DNA from: Flavobacterium sp.
GTDB taxonomy: Bacteria; Bacteroidota; Bacteroidia; Flavobacteriales; Flavobacteriaceae
Assembly: GCA_016787805.1 (NCBI GenBank)
Contig: JAEUTY010000001.1
Location: forward strand, 172,702-236,701
Length of the DNA: 64,000 nt
Reading direction: 5' to 3'
Shown here piece after piece: positions 26,618 through 36,142 of this stretch. The first letter of the stretch is position 1. The number at the start of each line of letters is the position of its first letter. Position numbers and translations under genes: made by a program. Below the pieces are notes generated by a model, which saw nothing but the letters and a program-made list of their open reading frames with translations, searched no databases and was not told where the DNA came from.

Positions 26618-27172
26618 ATGGAAAACATGTACGCTAGAAGAAATTTTCTCAAGAATGTTGCCTTGGTGACTTCAGGAGTTGCGTTTCTTTCGTCTACAAC
26701 AATCGCTAAGGCATTCAACAAAGAGGAATGCCCTTATGACGGTTACAACCCATACGCTGAAGAGAAGGCCGACATACGTCTTTCTACTCTTTTTGGGAAT
26801 CATGTGAAAATTGAGGGTCAAATTTTTGACAAAATCAATTTAAAGGAGTTGGGCAATGCTACAGTTGAAGCTTGGCATTTGTCTCCTAATTCAGAAAAAT
26901 ACCGACATCAAGCTAAAATTACTGTCAATCAAAATGGGGAGTATTGTATTTTGACTGATTTACCTAACAAAGAAAAAGGGAAATATCCGAAAGTTTACTT
27001 TAAAGTTTCTACATACAATAGAGTATACTTTACAGAATTATCTATCGCTACTAACAATGCATACGTTAATCACAAACATTATGAAGATAATTTAGCTTTA
27101 GGTGAAAAGCTTTTTCCAACACACCAAATTAATAGCAACGTAACAACAATCAATTTTAACATAGCAGTTTAA
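26618..27172 (+). CDS. Tat-exported protein with intradiol-dioxygenase-like fold, probably non-catalytic
   Basis: 184 residues from ATG 26618; the frame is open further up, but those residues precede the signal. ARRNFLKN followed by a hydrophobic stretch (ALVTSGVAFLSSTTIAKA) is a twin-arginine signal. The mature part reads KIEGQIFD...NATVEAWHLSPNSEKYRH...NQNGEYCILTDLP...KYPKVYFKVS, the beta-sandwich pattern of intradiol ring-cleavage dioxygenases. Oddity: the usual PxHIHF pair of iron-binding histidines is replaced by PKVYF, so enzyme activity is doubtful. It is first gene of the collar operon, 19 nt before the first collar gene. Confidence 0.7.
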   Translation: MENMYARRNFLKNVALVTSGVAFLSSTTIAKAFNKEECPYDGYNPYAEEKADIRLSTLFGNHVKIEGQIFDKINLKELGNATVEAWHLSPNSEKYRHQAKITVNQNGEYCILTDLPNKEKGKYPKVYFKVSTYNRVYFTELSIATNNAYVNHKHYEDNLALGEKLFPTHQINSNVTTINFNIAV

Positions 27173-27191
27173 CTTTAAAACATTTATTATT

Positions 27192-27707
27192 ATGGATCCA
27201 TTTTTAGGTCAAATTCAAGCATTCGGATTTAATTTTCCACCTCAAGGTTGGGCATTTTGTGATGGACAAATGATGTCTATTGCTCAAAACACAGCTTTAT
27301 TCGCATTATTAGGAACCACTTACGGTGGAAACGGTCAAACTACTTTCGCTTTGCCTGATTTAAGAGGTAGAAGTATGGTGCACGCTGGTCAAGGTCCAGG
27401 TTTATCGCCAATTGTTCAAGGTCAAGTAGGTGGAGTTGAAAGTGTAACTATTGGATTAGTAAATATGCCAGCGCACAATCACTCGGTATCAGTAAGTGTA
27501 AACACAGCAACTGGTGAAGATGCGTTACCTACAAACAAAATTGCTTCTAGTACCAATGCTTTTAGTGAAGATGTTACTGGAGGTGCTTTTCTTGGAGGTG
27601 TAAATCAACAAACAGTTGGAGGAAACCAGCCTATGGCAATTCGTAATCCTTATGTAGGAATTTACCATAGCATTGCTTTACAAGGAATTTTTCCTTCAAG
27701 AAACTAA
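27192..27707 (+). CDS. Phage-tail-collar domain protein (MdpB-like), copy 1
   Basis: 171 residues. The start MDPFLGQIQAFGFNFPPQGWAFCDG and the LPDLRGR stretch are the tail-collar domain signature of microcystin-dependent-protein-like proteins. The second half (PAHNHSVSVSVNTATGED...PYVGIYHSIALQGIFPSRN) gives the HxH metal-type motif and the conserved C-terminus. No signal peptide. Such proteins form trimeric tips in phage fibres, but no other phage gene is nearby. It is a tandem paralogue of the next gene, and the two share long identical stretches. Confidence 0.9.
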   Translation: MDPFLGQIQAFGFNFPPQGWAFCDGQMMSIAQNTALFALLGTTYGGNGQTTFALPDLRGRSMVHAGQGPGLSPIVQGQVGGVESVTIGLVNMPAHNHSVSVSVNTATGEDALPTNKIASSTNAFSEDVTGGAFLGGVNQQTVGGNQPMAIRNPYVGIYHSIALQGIFPSRN

Positions 27708-27735
27708 TCGGTATTAATTCTAAAATATAATTATT

Positions 27736-28251
27736 ATGGATCCATTTATCGGACAGATTCAAGGCTTCGGGTTTACATTTGCTCCTGTTGGTTGGGCACC
27801 ATGCAACGGACAATTAATTTCTATAGCACAAAATACAGCTTTATTTTCCTTAATAGGTACAACTTATGGAGGAAACGGACAAACTACTTTTGGATTACCT
27901 GATTTAAGAGGTAGAGCAATGGTACATCCTGGTTCAGGTCCAGGTTTGTCAACAATTTCTTGGGGAGAAGTTAGCGGCATTGAAAATACAACCGTTTTGC
28001 CTGTAAACCTTCCTGCTCATAATCACAGTGTTAATGTATCTGTAAATACAGCTACAGGTGAAGATGCTTTACCAACCAACAAAATCGCATCAGGAACGAA
28101 TAGATTCAGTGAAGATGTTACTTCAGGTGCTTTTTTAGGTGGTTTAACAGAGCAAACAGTTGGAGGAAACCAGCCACTAGCAATCAGAAATCCTTATTTA
28201 GCGCTTAATGTATGTATTGCCATGCAAGGAATATATCCTTCTAGAAACTAA
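27736..28251 (+). CDS. Phage-tail-collar domain protein (MdpB-like), copy 2
   Basis: 171 residues, exactly as long as copy 1. It has the same order of elements: MDPFIGQIQGFGF, LPDLRGRAMVHPG, PAHNHSVNVSVNTATGED, TVGGNQPLAIRNPY and C-terminal PSRN. The middle (about 70-85) and the part before the C-terminus (LALNVCIAM for VGIYHSIAL) differ, suggesting diverged surface regions. The spacer to copy 1 is 28 nt and to the next gene 3 nt. Confidence 0.9.
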   Translation: MDPFIGQIQGFGFTFAPVGWAPCNGQLISIAQNTALFSLIGTTYGGNGQTTFGLPDLRGRAMVHPGSGPGLSTISWGEVSGIENTTVLPVNLPAHNHSVNVSVNTATGEDALPTNKIASGTNRFSEDVTSGAFLGGLTEQTVGGNQPLAIRNPYLALNVCIAMQGIYPSRN

Positions 28252-28254
28252 TTT

Positions 28255-29391
28255 ATGGAGTTGAAAATAGGAGTATTATTACCAAAATCGGACATGTTTC
28301 CGAGATTGGCAATCGATTTTTTAAATGGTTTTAAATTATCGTTTAATCCATCGACGAGCCAAAATTATGTTCCTAAGTTGTTAATTGAAAGTGTAGGTAA
28401 CGCAACTGATTCAAGTTTACTTGAACGAGTAGAACGAATGTTGCTTCAAGAAGAAACCGATGTAATTGTTTGTTTTTGTAGTTATTTCATGTTGGACAGT
28501 TTGGTTACTATTGCCAATTCCTATCGAAAGCCAATTGTGCATGTAACTTTAGCAGCTCGTGTTTTAAAACCAACTCATGTTAGTCCATACGTTCTTCATT
28601 TATCACTTAACCTATGTCAAAGTAGTTATTTGTCAGGACAGTATGCAGCAACTCATTTTGGTAAAAAAGCAGCTCTTTTAAGTTCTTTTTACGATGGTGG
28701 ATATCAATTAACAGAATCCTTTTTTCAGGGATTTACAGATAATGAAGGCGAGATAGTATACAATTATGTAAGCCCGTTGGATTATAAATCGGAAACTTTC
28801 GATACTATGATAGAAGGTTTAAAAACAACTAACCCAGATGTTCTTTTTTCGGTATTTAGTTACAAAGAAGGAAACAAAGTGTTGGCTAAATTAGCTCAAT
28901 CGGAACTCAATTCGATTCCTACAGTAGCTATTCCGTTAATGACTGATGAGAGTAATGAAGTTGAAGTGCAACTTCCAGAGAATTTTTATTCTATCGCGTC
29001 ATGGGCTTTTGGTGGAGACATAAAATTAATGGAAGTATTCAAGAGTAGTTACCTGAGTAAGTATAATGAAAATCCCAATATTTTTAGTCTTCTTGGAGAT
29101 GAAGTAGGACTAGTTTTAGCGCATTGTCTTCAAAACGAAAGTTCAATTCCTGCTCAAGTAGGAACTTATTTTTCAAACAAAATGCTTTCTACTCCACGAG
29201 GTGAATTGCGTTTTTCAAAATACAACGAATCAATTCCTCAGTATTTTAAACTTCGCAAGTTAGAAGGAACTAGAGGTAATTATCAAAATGCAGTTATAGA
29301 GGTTCTTGATTCCTCTTTTTCTGAAATTATTTATAAAAAAATGGAAGATCTTCCTTACACAGGTTGGAAGAATCCTTATATCTGTACTTAA
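28255..29391 (+). CDS. Periplasmic-binding-fold protein without signal peptide
   Basis: 378 residues. The sequence begins directly with the first strand of a type I periplasmic-binding (Leu/Ile/Val-binding-like) fold, MELKIGVLLPKSDMFPRLAIDFLNG. There is no signal peptide or lipobox. Later parts (ETDVIVCFCSYFMLDSLV; GKKAALLSSFYDGGYQLTESFFQGF; PDVLFSVFSYKEG; FSLLGDEVGLVLAHCL) follow the two-lobe pattern. No ABC permease or ATPase gene is near. Inference: a cytoplasmic small-molecule-binding protein or an assembly factor of the collar proteins. It begins 3 nt after collar copy 2 and is followed by the adhesin gene 12 nt later. Confidence 0.75.
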   Translation: MELKIGVLLPKSDMFPRLAIDFLNGFKLSFNPSTSQNYVPKLLIESVGNATDSSLLERVERMLLQEETDVIVCFCSYFMLDSLVTIANSYRKPIVHVTLAARVLKPTHVSPYVLHLSLNLCQSSYLSGQYAATHFGKKAALLSSFYDGGYQLTESFFQGFTDNEGEIVYNYVSPLDYKSETFDTMIEGLKTTNPDVLFSVFSYKEGNKVLAKLAQSELNSIPTVAIPLMTDESNEVEVQLPENFYSIASWAFGGDIKLMEVFKSSYLSKYNENPNIFSLLGDEVGLVLAHCLQNESSIPAQVGTYFSNKMLSTPRGELRFSKYNESIPQYFKLRKLEGTRGNYQNAVIEVLDSSFSEIIYKKMEDLPYTGWKNPYICT

Positions 29392-29403
29392 AATTAACAA
29401 ATT

Positions 29404-32400
29404 ATGAAAAAAATGACTCAAAAATTAATGTTCCTTTTTCTGCTGTTTGTGGTCGGCTTGGGCTACTCACAAAAAGTGGCAGTAATCGGAATCAATCACA
29501 CTGGGACTGACGGGTTTTCCTTTGTCGCAACCCAAGATTTAGCAGCAGGCGAGGTTATTTATTTTACCGAAAATGAATACAACGACGCTACTAATACTTT
29601 TGTTGACATCTCAGAAGCCGTTGTGCAGTTCACAGCAGGTTCAGCTATTCTAAAAGGGAATGTGGTGTTTGTAAGCGAATTAGGAACTGCTAATACGTAC
29701 AGTGTAACGTGTACTGGAGGCGGTTCGTGTGGAACTGCAGTTACCATTGGTGCAGGTCCTTTTGCATTAGGAACTGGTGGTGAATCATTGTATGCTTATA
29801 CCGACTCTGATTCCAATCCGTTAAACGGAATTACTACCATTTACTCGGTATTGTATACAGGTTATTTTGAAGGTACCAATGTTATCACAGGTGGTGATAT
29901 CGTAGCTTCTCAAAATCCTGTATTTGATTTTCCTAATGCCATTGTAATTGATGGTTTTCCAGCAGTACCTCCTCCAGATAGAGTTGAATTTACTCCAACT
30001 TCTATCGCTAGAACGAATGTAAGCAAAGTAGTGTTGGAAAATCCTTCTAACTATGTGCATGCTCAAACTAGTGCAGCGCTTTCTACGATTTTCTTTACTA
30101 ATTTAAATTTAGTAGCTGCTGATCCAGTGGTTAGTGTTACTGCCTCACCGTTAACTGTGCATGAAAACAGTGGGACAGGAATGGTGTACACGTTCTCATT
30201 GAGCGCAACGGCTACATCAAATTTAACAATTAACTTTTCTGTTGGCGGTTCAGCTACATTTGGTTCCGATTATTCTCAATCAGGTGCTGCTTCTTTTAAC
30301 GCTTCAGCAGGAAGCGTAACTATTTCTAACGGTTCTAATTCAGCTTCAATTACGTTGACTCCAACAGGCGACAGTGTTTTAGAAGCAAACGAATCAATAG
30401 TATTGACATTAACGGGTGGTTCTGGTTATGTGGCTGGAAGTCCAGGTGCAGCAACTACAACAATTAACAACGATGATACACTTACCATTACTCCAATTGT
30501 GGCTGTAACAGGTGTGAATCACAGTACAACGGCCGACGGATTCTCTTTCGTTGCTTTGCAAGATATAGCAGCGGGAACAGTAGTTTATTTTACAGAAAAT
30601 CCATTCAGTACTTCTACATTAACATTCTCAGGCTCAGAAGCTGTAATGCAATGGACAGCACCAGCTGGAGGTTTATTAAGAGGTCAAGTTGTAGTAGCAA
30701 CTGAAACAGCAGCAAATACATTTACCACTACTTGTTCATCAGGTAGTTGTGGGAGTGTAAGTGTTGTTAGTGGAACTTTTACTTTGGCTACAACTGGTGA
30801 AGAACTTTATGCTTATTTGGATTCAGATAATAATCCAACAAATGGTGTAACTTCTGTGCAAACTGTTCTTTTTACAGGTACAACAACTGTTTCTGGAGGT
30901 ACAATTCCATCGGCACAAGATCCTGTATTAGTTTATCCTGGTGCAGTAGTAGTAGATGGTTTCCCTGCTGTTGCTCCTTTACGAACAGAGTACAATCCTG
31001 CTTTAAGAGGAACAACCGTTGATCGTGCAAACTTCCAAAACCCAGCCAATTGGATTAATGGAGGAAGTAACATCACGTTGTCAACAGTTCCTTTTGCTAA
31101 CATCATTATTTCAACAGGTGTAGCTAATCCCTTTGCAAGTGTTACAGTTGCACCTTCAAGTGTTGCTGAAAACAGTGGAACGGCTATGGTGTATACTTTT
31201 GCGTTATCGTCAGTTGCAGCTAGTAATATTACTTTGAACTTCAATGTTGGTGGTACTGCTACTTTCACAACTGATTATACCGCATCTGGAGCAAGCTCGT
31301 TTACTGCTTCAGCAGGTTCGGTTGTAATTCCGACAGGTGCTTCTTCGGCAACAGTTTCAATAACATCAGTTGGCGACTTAGGACTTGAAGTTCAAGAATC
31401 TGTAGTGTTAACCATAACAGGTGGAACAGGTTATGATGGTGGAAGTCCGAATGCAGCTACAGGTTTCATCAATAATGATGATACAACCGATTCAGACCCT
31501 CTTGTAGCACTTGTGGGCATGAGCCACGTTACTCCAGACGGATTTTCATTCGTGGCAGCTCAAGATATTCCTGCAAATACGGTAGTTTATTTCACAGATA
31601 ACTCATTCAACAATACTACTTTATTGTTTGGTTCAGGTGAAGGTGTTATTCGTTGGACCTCACCAGGAACTATAATGAATAAAGGGAATGTAGTTGTTGT
31701 AACAGAAACTGCTCCTGATACTTATTCAGTAACTTGCAGTAATGGTACTTGTGGTAGTGTTACTTTAATCTCTGGAAATTTAGCAATAGCTACAACAGGA
31801 GAGACATTTTATGCTTATGAAGATAACGATACTAATCCATCGAATGGTGTAACTGATATTTATGCGGTTCTTTTTACAGGAACTCCAACTACTTCAGGTG
31901 GAAATTTACCTTCTATTGAAGATCCTTCAAATATTTTCTTGAAAGCTTTAGTGGTCGATGGTTTCCCAGCAATTGCACCTGCTAGAACAGAATACGATCC
32001 AACCAAAAGAGCTGTAGCAGTTTCTGCTGCCAATTTTGAAGATGTGTCGAATTGGATACATGCTCAAAGTCCATTAGCACTTTCTACTGTTCCTTTTGCT
32101 AACTTAAACATTTTAGACAACGTGCCTCCAACTGCAGTTTGTCAAAATATTTCGGTTACACCAAATGTTGGAACAGGCTCAGTAACTATTACAGCTTCTC
32201 AAATCGACAATGGTTCTTCAGATAACGCTGGTGCTGTTACATTAAGTGTGAGTCCAGATACCTTTACGTGTGCTAATGTCGGAACTCCAGTTACTGTGAC
32301 TTTAACAGTTACTGATACTTCTGGAAACACAGCAACTTGTACATCAACAGTAACAGTATTACCTAATGTAACTTCAACATTTACGCAAATTGATCCAATT

Positions 32401-35400
32401 TGTTCTGGTGACACATTAACATTGCCAACTACTTCTAATAATGGATTTACAGGTACTTGGTCGCCAGCAATTAATAATACTGCGACAACAACCTATACAT
32501 TTACACCTAATGCAGGACAATGTGGTGGACCAACTACAATGACTGTTGTTGTGAATCCTTCAGTAACTCCAACATTTGATCCAGTTGGACCAATTTGTGC
32601 TGGAGCTGCTTTAGTCGCTCTACCTACAACATCATTAAATGGTATTACAGGAGCATGGTCGCCAGCTTTAGATAATACAGCTACTACGACTTATACTTTT
32701 ACTCCAGATGCTGGGCAGTGTGCTAGTACAACTACATTGACTATTACAGTAAACTCAACTCCATCTCCAGTTACACCTAACCTTAATGTTAGTTATACAG
32801 GTCAATGTGGCTTTTTATCAGGCCTATATATCTACGAAGGTTTATTAAACGGAAAAGCATCTTTCCATTTATCTTCTGATACTACATTAAGAATTTCATT
32901 TGATGGTGTTAAATGGGTATTATGGTGTTGTTCAGCAATCACTTCGACAGGTTTTGAAAACACTAATGTTCCTGCAGGTTTATATCCTCCTACAACTGGT
33001 TGGATACCAACTCAATGTAGTAACGGAGAAATGACCATAATCAGTGATTCAAGCTTCGCTCTTTGTGTAGGATCAACATTAGCAGATGCACCTGTTGTGG
33101 GGACTAATATACAATGGTACGATGCTGCTACTAATGGTAACTTGTTGCCCGCTTCTACAGTAGTAACAACGGGAACTTATTATGTAACTCAAACCATTAA
33201 TGGATGTGAGAGTGTACGTGGAGCTGTAACAATAACAGTTAATCCATTAACTACTCCAACATTTAATGCAGTAGCTCCAATTTGTTCAGGTGGCACTTTA
33301 ACAGCTTTGCCAACTACTTCTTTAAATGGTATTACAGGTACTTGGTCGCCAGCACCTAACACTTCTACTACGACAACTTATACATTTACACCAGATGCAG
33401 GTCAGTGTGCTAGCACAACTACATTAACAGTTGATGTGGTAACTCCTCCTGGCAATCCATCGGTATTTGGAAATAACGAATGGAATGTATATGCATGGAA
33501 TTCTGGTGGTAACTTTAGTTCTGATAACCCATGGGTGAATAATTATTCAGGGTTTTATACTGCTACAGGTGTTAACTTCAATACCCAAAACCAGTGGAAT
33601 GATACTCCATCAGATGCACCAGGTTATCAAGGTTGTACAGTAGGTATTGACAACCATTCATGGAGCGCGAAACGTCAAGGTTTCCCTACCAATTATTACA
33701 GTCTTAATGTTGATGGGCATGACGATACTGCAGAGTTATATATCAACGGTTCTTTAGTATGGGATCACCAAGGATGTTGTGATTCTCATGCGGGTGTTTG
33801 GCAGGGTATATTAGGCCCAACCGATCAGGTTGAATTTAGAGCTACAGAAGGTGTTGGAGGTACTTATGGTATACTTTCATTTGATGTTATTGTTCCTACA
33901 ATTAGCGCTAGTGGAGCTACTACTTTTTGTGATGGAGGAAGTGTGATTTTGACTTCTAGTCCTACTATTGGAACTGGTTATTTGTGGTCTAATGGAGCAA
34001 CTACTCAAAGCATTACTGTAACAACTGCTGGAAATTACTCTGTGCAATATACAGGTATTGTAACTAGTGATCCTTCTGCTACAACCAATGTGGTTGTTAA
34101 CTCGAATCCGGTTGTAACGGTAGCTGGAAATTCTTCGATTTGTGTTGGCGATTCAGTGACTTTAACAGCAAATGGTGCAGACAACATAGCTTGGAATATA
34201 TCAACCACTACAATCCCACTTGATGCTGTGAGTGGAGCAAAATTAGCAATAGGCCTAAGAAAACTTAAATCAACTTATACAGGATCATGTATTCGTTTGC
34301 GAAGAGATTCTGACAATGCACAATCTGATTTTGGCTTCAACGGGAATGATCTAGATACCGCAAGTATTTCTACGTGGCTTAATGGAGCTACTGGATATTG
34401 TGTAACTTTATATGATCAATCAGAAAACGGTGGAAATGTAACTCAGTCAAATGATGGTAATCAACCAACATTAGTTATTAATGGTTACGCTGGAAAACCG
34501 GTTTTACATTTCAATACTGCTCAGTACATGTATAACACAGTTGACTATACTACAGCCTTTACAGCTATTTATGGAGCTCGTCAAACTGGAGGAAGTAGAC
34601 AACGTGTATTATCTTCTCTAAATAACAATTGGTTATTAGGGTATTGGAATGGTGCGAAACAACAAGCCTATTATGAAGGATGGGTAAGTTCAAATCCAGG
34701 TAATCCTGCAGCAGATGATAATTTCTATGTTTACTCTGGTGCTAGTGATGGATTGGTTTCACAATTGTATGAAAATGGAACTCTAATCGAAAATAATGGT
34801 GGTGGTGTAACAGGTCCATTAGGGATAGAATTGAACGGATGGCTTAGTGGAAATGAAATGTCTGATTTTGATTTTACCGAAGTATTTTTATTTGATTCAG
34901 TACTTAGTTCTATTAGTCGAAATGCTGTTGAGAATTCTACCAACGCATATTACGGTGTTGTTTCAACTCCAAGTATTACTGTAACTCCTGCAGTTACTAC
35001 TACTTATAGTGTGACAGGGACTAATAATACAGGTTGTAGTGTTACAACGTCATTTACAGTTACTGTAAACCCATTCACTACAAATACAACAACTATTACT
35101 GCTCCAAATTCATATACTTGGGCAGTAAATGGAACTACGTATACAACTAGTGGAACATATACATTTTTGAATGGTTGTGTTACTGAAATTTTAAACTTGA
35201 CTATTGTTCCTGGAAATCCTGGACCAACAATCATACCAAGTCAATGTGGTGTTACTTTAGATATTTACAACAGAATCGTATATGCTACTGCTGTCCCAGG
35301 TGCTCAACGTTACCGATTTAGAGTAACTAATTTAAGTACAAACCAGGTTGTGGTTGTTGAAAATCCATTACGTCATTTATTCTTACGAAATCTGCCAATT

Positions 35401-36048
35401 TATGAATATGATCAAGCGTATGATGTTGAGGTAGCAGTAAGAGTGAACAATGTTTGGAGCAATTTTGGTGCTGCATGTACAATAACAACACCTGTTGTTA
35501 CTACACAAGTGAGAGCTTCTCAATGTGGCGCAACATTAGCTACAAAATTAGATATTGTTTACGCTGATAATGTAAGTGGTGTAATTGGTTACCGTTTTAG
35601 AGTAACTAATCAAACATCCAATTCGGTTCAAATTATAGATCGATCAACTCGTGCATTCCAGTTTAATGCTGTTACCGATTACAGCGATGCTACAAATTAT
35701 AGTATCGAAGTAGCTTTATTGAACACAGACAATACTTACCTTCCATACGGTGCGGCTTGTATAGTTACAACTCCTGTTACAACTGGTAAGTTAGCAGTAA
35801 TACCGTTTGATGTGGTTGGATATCCTAATCCATTCGATACAGCATTCAAATTAGATGTAAAATCTTCATCTACCAACATTATAAGCGTTAAGGTTTATGA
35901 TATGATTGGTAAATTAATTGAAGAAAGACAAGTTAATGCGAATGAAATAGATGTATTTGAAGTTGGTTCAAATTACGCACAAGGAGTTTATAATGTTATC
36001 GTTTCTCAAGACGATGCCATTCAAACTATCCGAATGGTAAAACGCTAA
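29404..36048 (+). CDS. Giant T9SS-exported multidomain adhesin-like protein
   Basis: 2214 residues. Signal peptide 1-22. Three copies of a roughly 200-residue domain (starting near 23, 362 and 695; pattern DGFSFVAxQDIxAxTVVYFTxN) alternate with Calx-beta-like domains (about 240-350, 576-690). Then come a HYR-like domain (about 906-985), several short Ig/PKD-like repeats (TFxxVxPICSGxxLxxLPTTSxNG), a PA14-like segment (about 1355-1500), and an insert near 1600-1850 resembling the arabinofuranosidase B/LamG-type domain (LAIGLRKLKSTYTG, IRLRRDSDNAQSDFGF). Two QCGxTL repeats and a C-terminal T9SS type A sorting domain (about 2133-2214, GYPNPF...) follow. Probably cell-surface and binding a glycan or prey surface (inference). 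Last gene of the collar operon, with a terminator downstream. Confidence 0.85.
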   Translation: MKKMTQKLMFLFLLFVVGLGYSQKVAVIGINHTGTDGFSFVATQDLAAGEVIYFTENEYNDATNTFVDISEAVVQFTAGSAILKGNVVFVSELGTANTYSVTCTGGGSCGTAVTIGAGPFALGTGGESLYAYTDSDSNPLNGITTIYSVLYTGYFEGTNVITGGDIVASQNPVFDFPNAIVIDGFPAVPPPDRVEFTPTSIARTNVSKVVLENPSNYVHAQTSAALSTIFFTNLNLVAADPVVSVTASPLTVHENSGTGMVYTFSLSATATSNLTINFSVGGSATFGSDYSQSGAASFNASAGSVTISNGSNSASITLTPTGDSVLEANESIVLTLTGGSGYVAGSPGAATTTINNDDTLTITPIVAVTGVNHSTTADGFSFVALQDIAAGTVVYFTENPFSTSTLTFSGSEAVMQWTAPAGGLLRGQVVVATETAANTFTTTCSSGSCGSVSVVSGTFTLATTGEELYAYLDSDNNPTNGVTSVQTVLFTGTTTVSGGTIPSAQDPVLVYPGAVVVDGFPAVAPLRTEYNPALRGTTVDRANFQNPANWINGGSNITLSTVPFANIIISTGVANPFASVTVAPSSVAENSGTAMVYTFALSSVAASNITLNFNVGGTATFTTDYTASGASSFTASAGSVVIPTGASSATVSITSVGDLGLEVQESVVLTITGGTGYDGGSPNAATGFINNDDTTDSDPLVALVGMSHVTPDGFSFVAAQDIPANTVVYFTDNSFNNTTLLFGSGEGVIRWTSPGTIMNKGNVVVVTETAPDTYSVTCSNGTCGSVTLISGNLAIATTGETFYAYEDNDTNPSNGVTDIYAVLFTGTPTTSGGNLPSIEDPSNIFLKALVVDGFPAIAPARTEYDPTKRAVAVSAANFEDVSNWIHAQSPLALSTVPFANLNILDNVPPTAVCQNISVTPNVGTGSVTITASQIDNGSSDNAGAVTLSVSPDTFTCANVGTPVTVTLTVTDTSGNTATCTSTVTVLPNVTSTFTQIDPICSGDTLTLPTTSNNGFTGTWSPAINNTATTTYTFTPNAGQCGGPTTMTVVVNPSVTPTFDPVGPICAGAALVALPTTSLNGITGAWSPALDNTATTTYTFTPDAGQCASTTTLTITVNSTPSPVTPNLNVSYTGQCGFLSGLYIYEGLLNGKASFHLSSDTTLRISFDGVKWVLWCCSAITSTGFENTNVPAGLYPPTTGWIPTQCSNGEMTIISDSSFALCVGSTLADAPVVGTNIQWYDAATNGNLLPASTVVTTGTYYVTQTINGCESVRGAVTITVNPLTTPTFNAVAPICSGGTLTALPTTSLNGITGTWSPAPNTSTTTTYTFTPDAGQCASTTTLTVDVVTPPGNPSVFGNNEWNVYAWNSGGNFSSDNPWVNNYSGFYTATGVNFNTQNQWNDTPSDAPGYQGCTVGIDNHSWSAKRQGFPTNYYSLNVDGHDDTAELYINGSLVWDHQGCCDSHAGVWQGILGPTDQVEFRATEGVGGTYGILSFDVIVPTISASGATTFCDGGSVILTSSPTIGTGYLWSNGATTQSITVTTAGNYSVQYTGIVTSDPSATTNVVVNSNPVVTVAGNSSICVGDSVTLTANGADNIAWNISTTTIPLDAVSGAKLAIGLRKLKSTYTGSCIRLRRDSDNAQSDFGFNGNDLDTASISTWLNGATGYCVTLYDQSENGGNVTQSNDGNQPTLVINGYAGKPVLHFNTAQYMYNTVDYTTAFTAIYGARQTGGSRQRVLSSLNNNWLLGYWNGAKQQAYYEGWVSSNPGNPAADDNFYVYSGASDGLVSQLYENGTLIENNGGGVTGPLGIELNGWLSGNEMSDFDFTEVFLFDSVLSSISRNAVENSTNAYYGVVSTPSITVTPAVTTTYSVTGTNNTGCSVTTSFTVTVNPFTTNTTTITAPNSYTWAVNGTTYTTSGTYTFLNGCVTEILNLTIVPGNPGPTIIPSQCGVTLDIYNRIVYATAVPGAQRYRFRVTNLSTNQVVVVENPLRHLFLRNLPIYEYDQAYDVEVAVRVNNVWSNFGAACTITTPVVTTQVRASQCGATLATKLDIVYADNVSGVIGYRFRVTNQTSNSVQIIDRSTRAFQFNAVTDYSDATNYSIEVALLNTDNTYLPYGAACIVTTPVTTGKLAVIPFDVVGYPNPFDTAFKLDVKSSSTNIISVKVYDMIGKLIEERQVNANEIDVFEVGSNYAQGVYNVIVSQDDAIQTIRMVKR

Positions 36049-36067
36049 ACTTAAAATGCAATAAATT

Positions 36068-36101
36068 AAAGGTTACCTAATTTATTGGGTAGCCTTTTTT
36101 T
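36068..36101 (+). terminator. Terminator after the adhesin gene
   Basis: AAAGGTTACC / GGTAGCCTTT stem with one mismatch and a loop of about 10 nt, followed by a run of T. Confidence 0.85.
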
Positions 36102-36142
36102 ATTGTTCTTTTTTTCTGAAATTAGCTTAAAATAAAATAGTT

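Noticed and set aside
27192-28251. Prophage remnant
   Set aside because: Only tail-collar domains are present. No integrase, capsid, terminase, sheath or att-like repeats occur within 10 kb.
28255-29391. ABC transporter substrate-binding protein
   Set aside because: No signal peptide and no permease or ATPase gene nearby, so a transport role is not supported although the fold fits.
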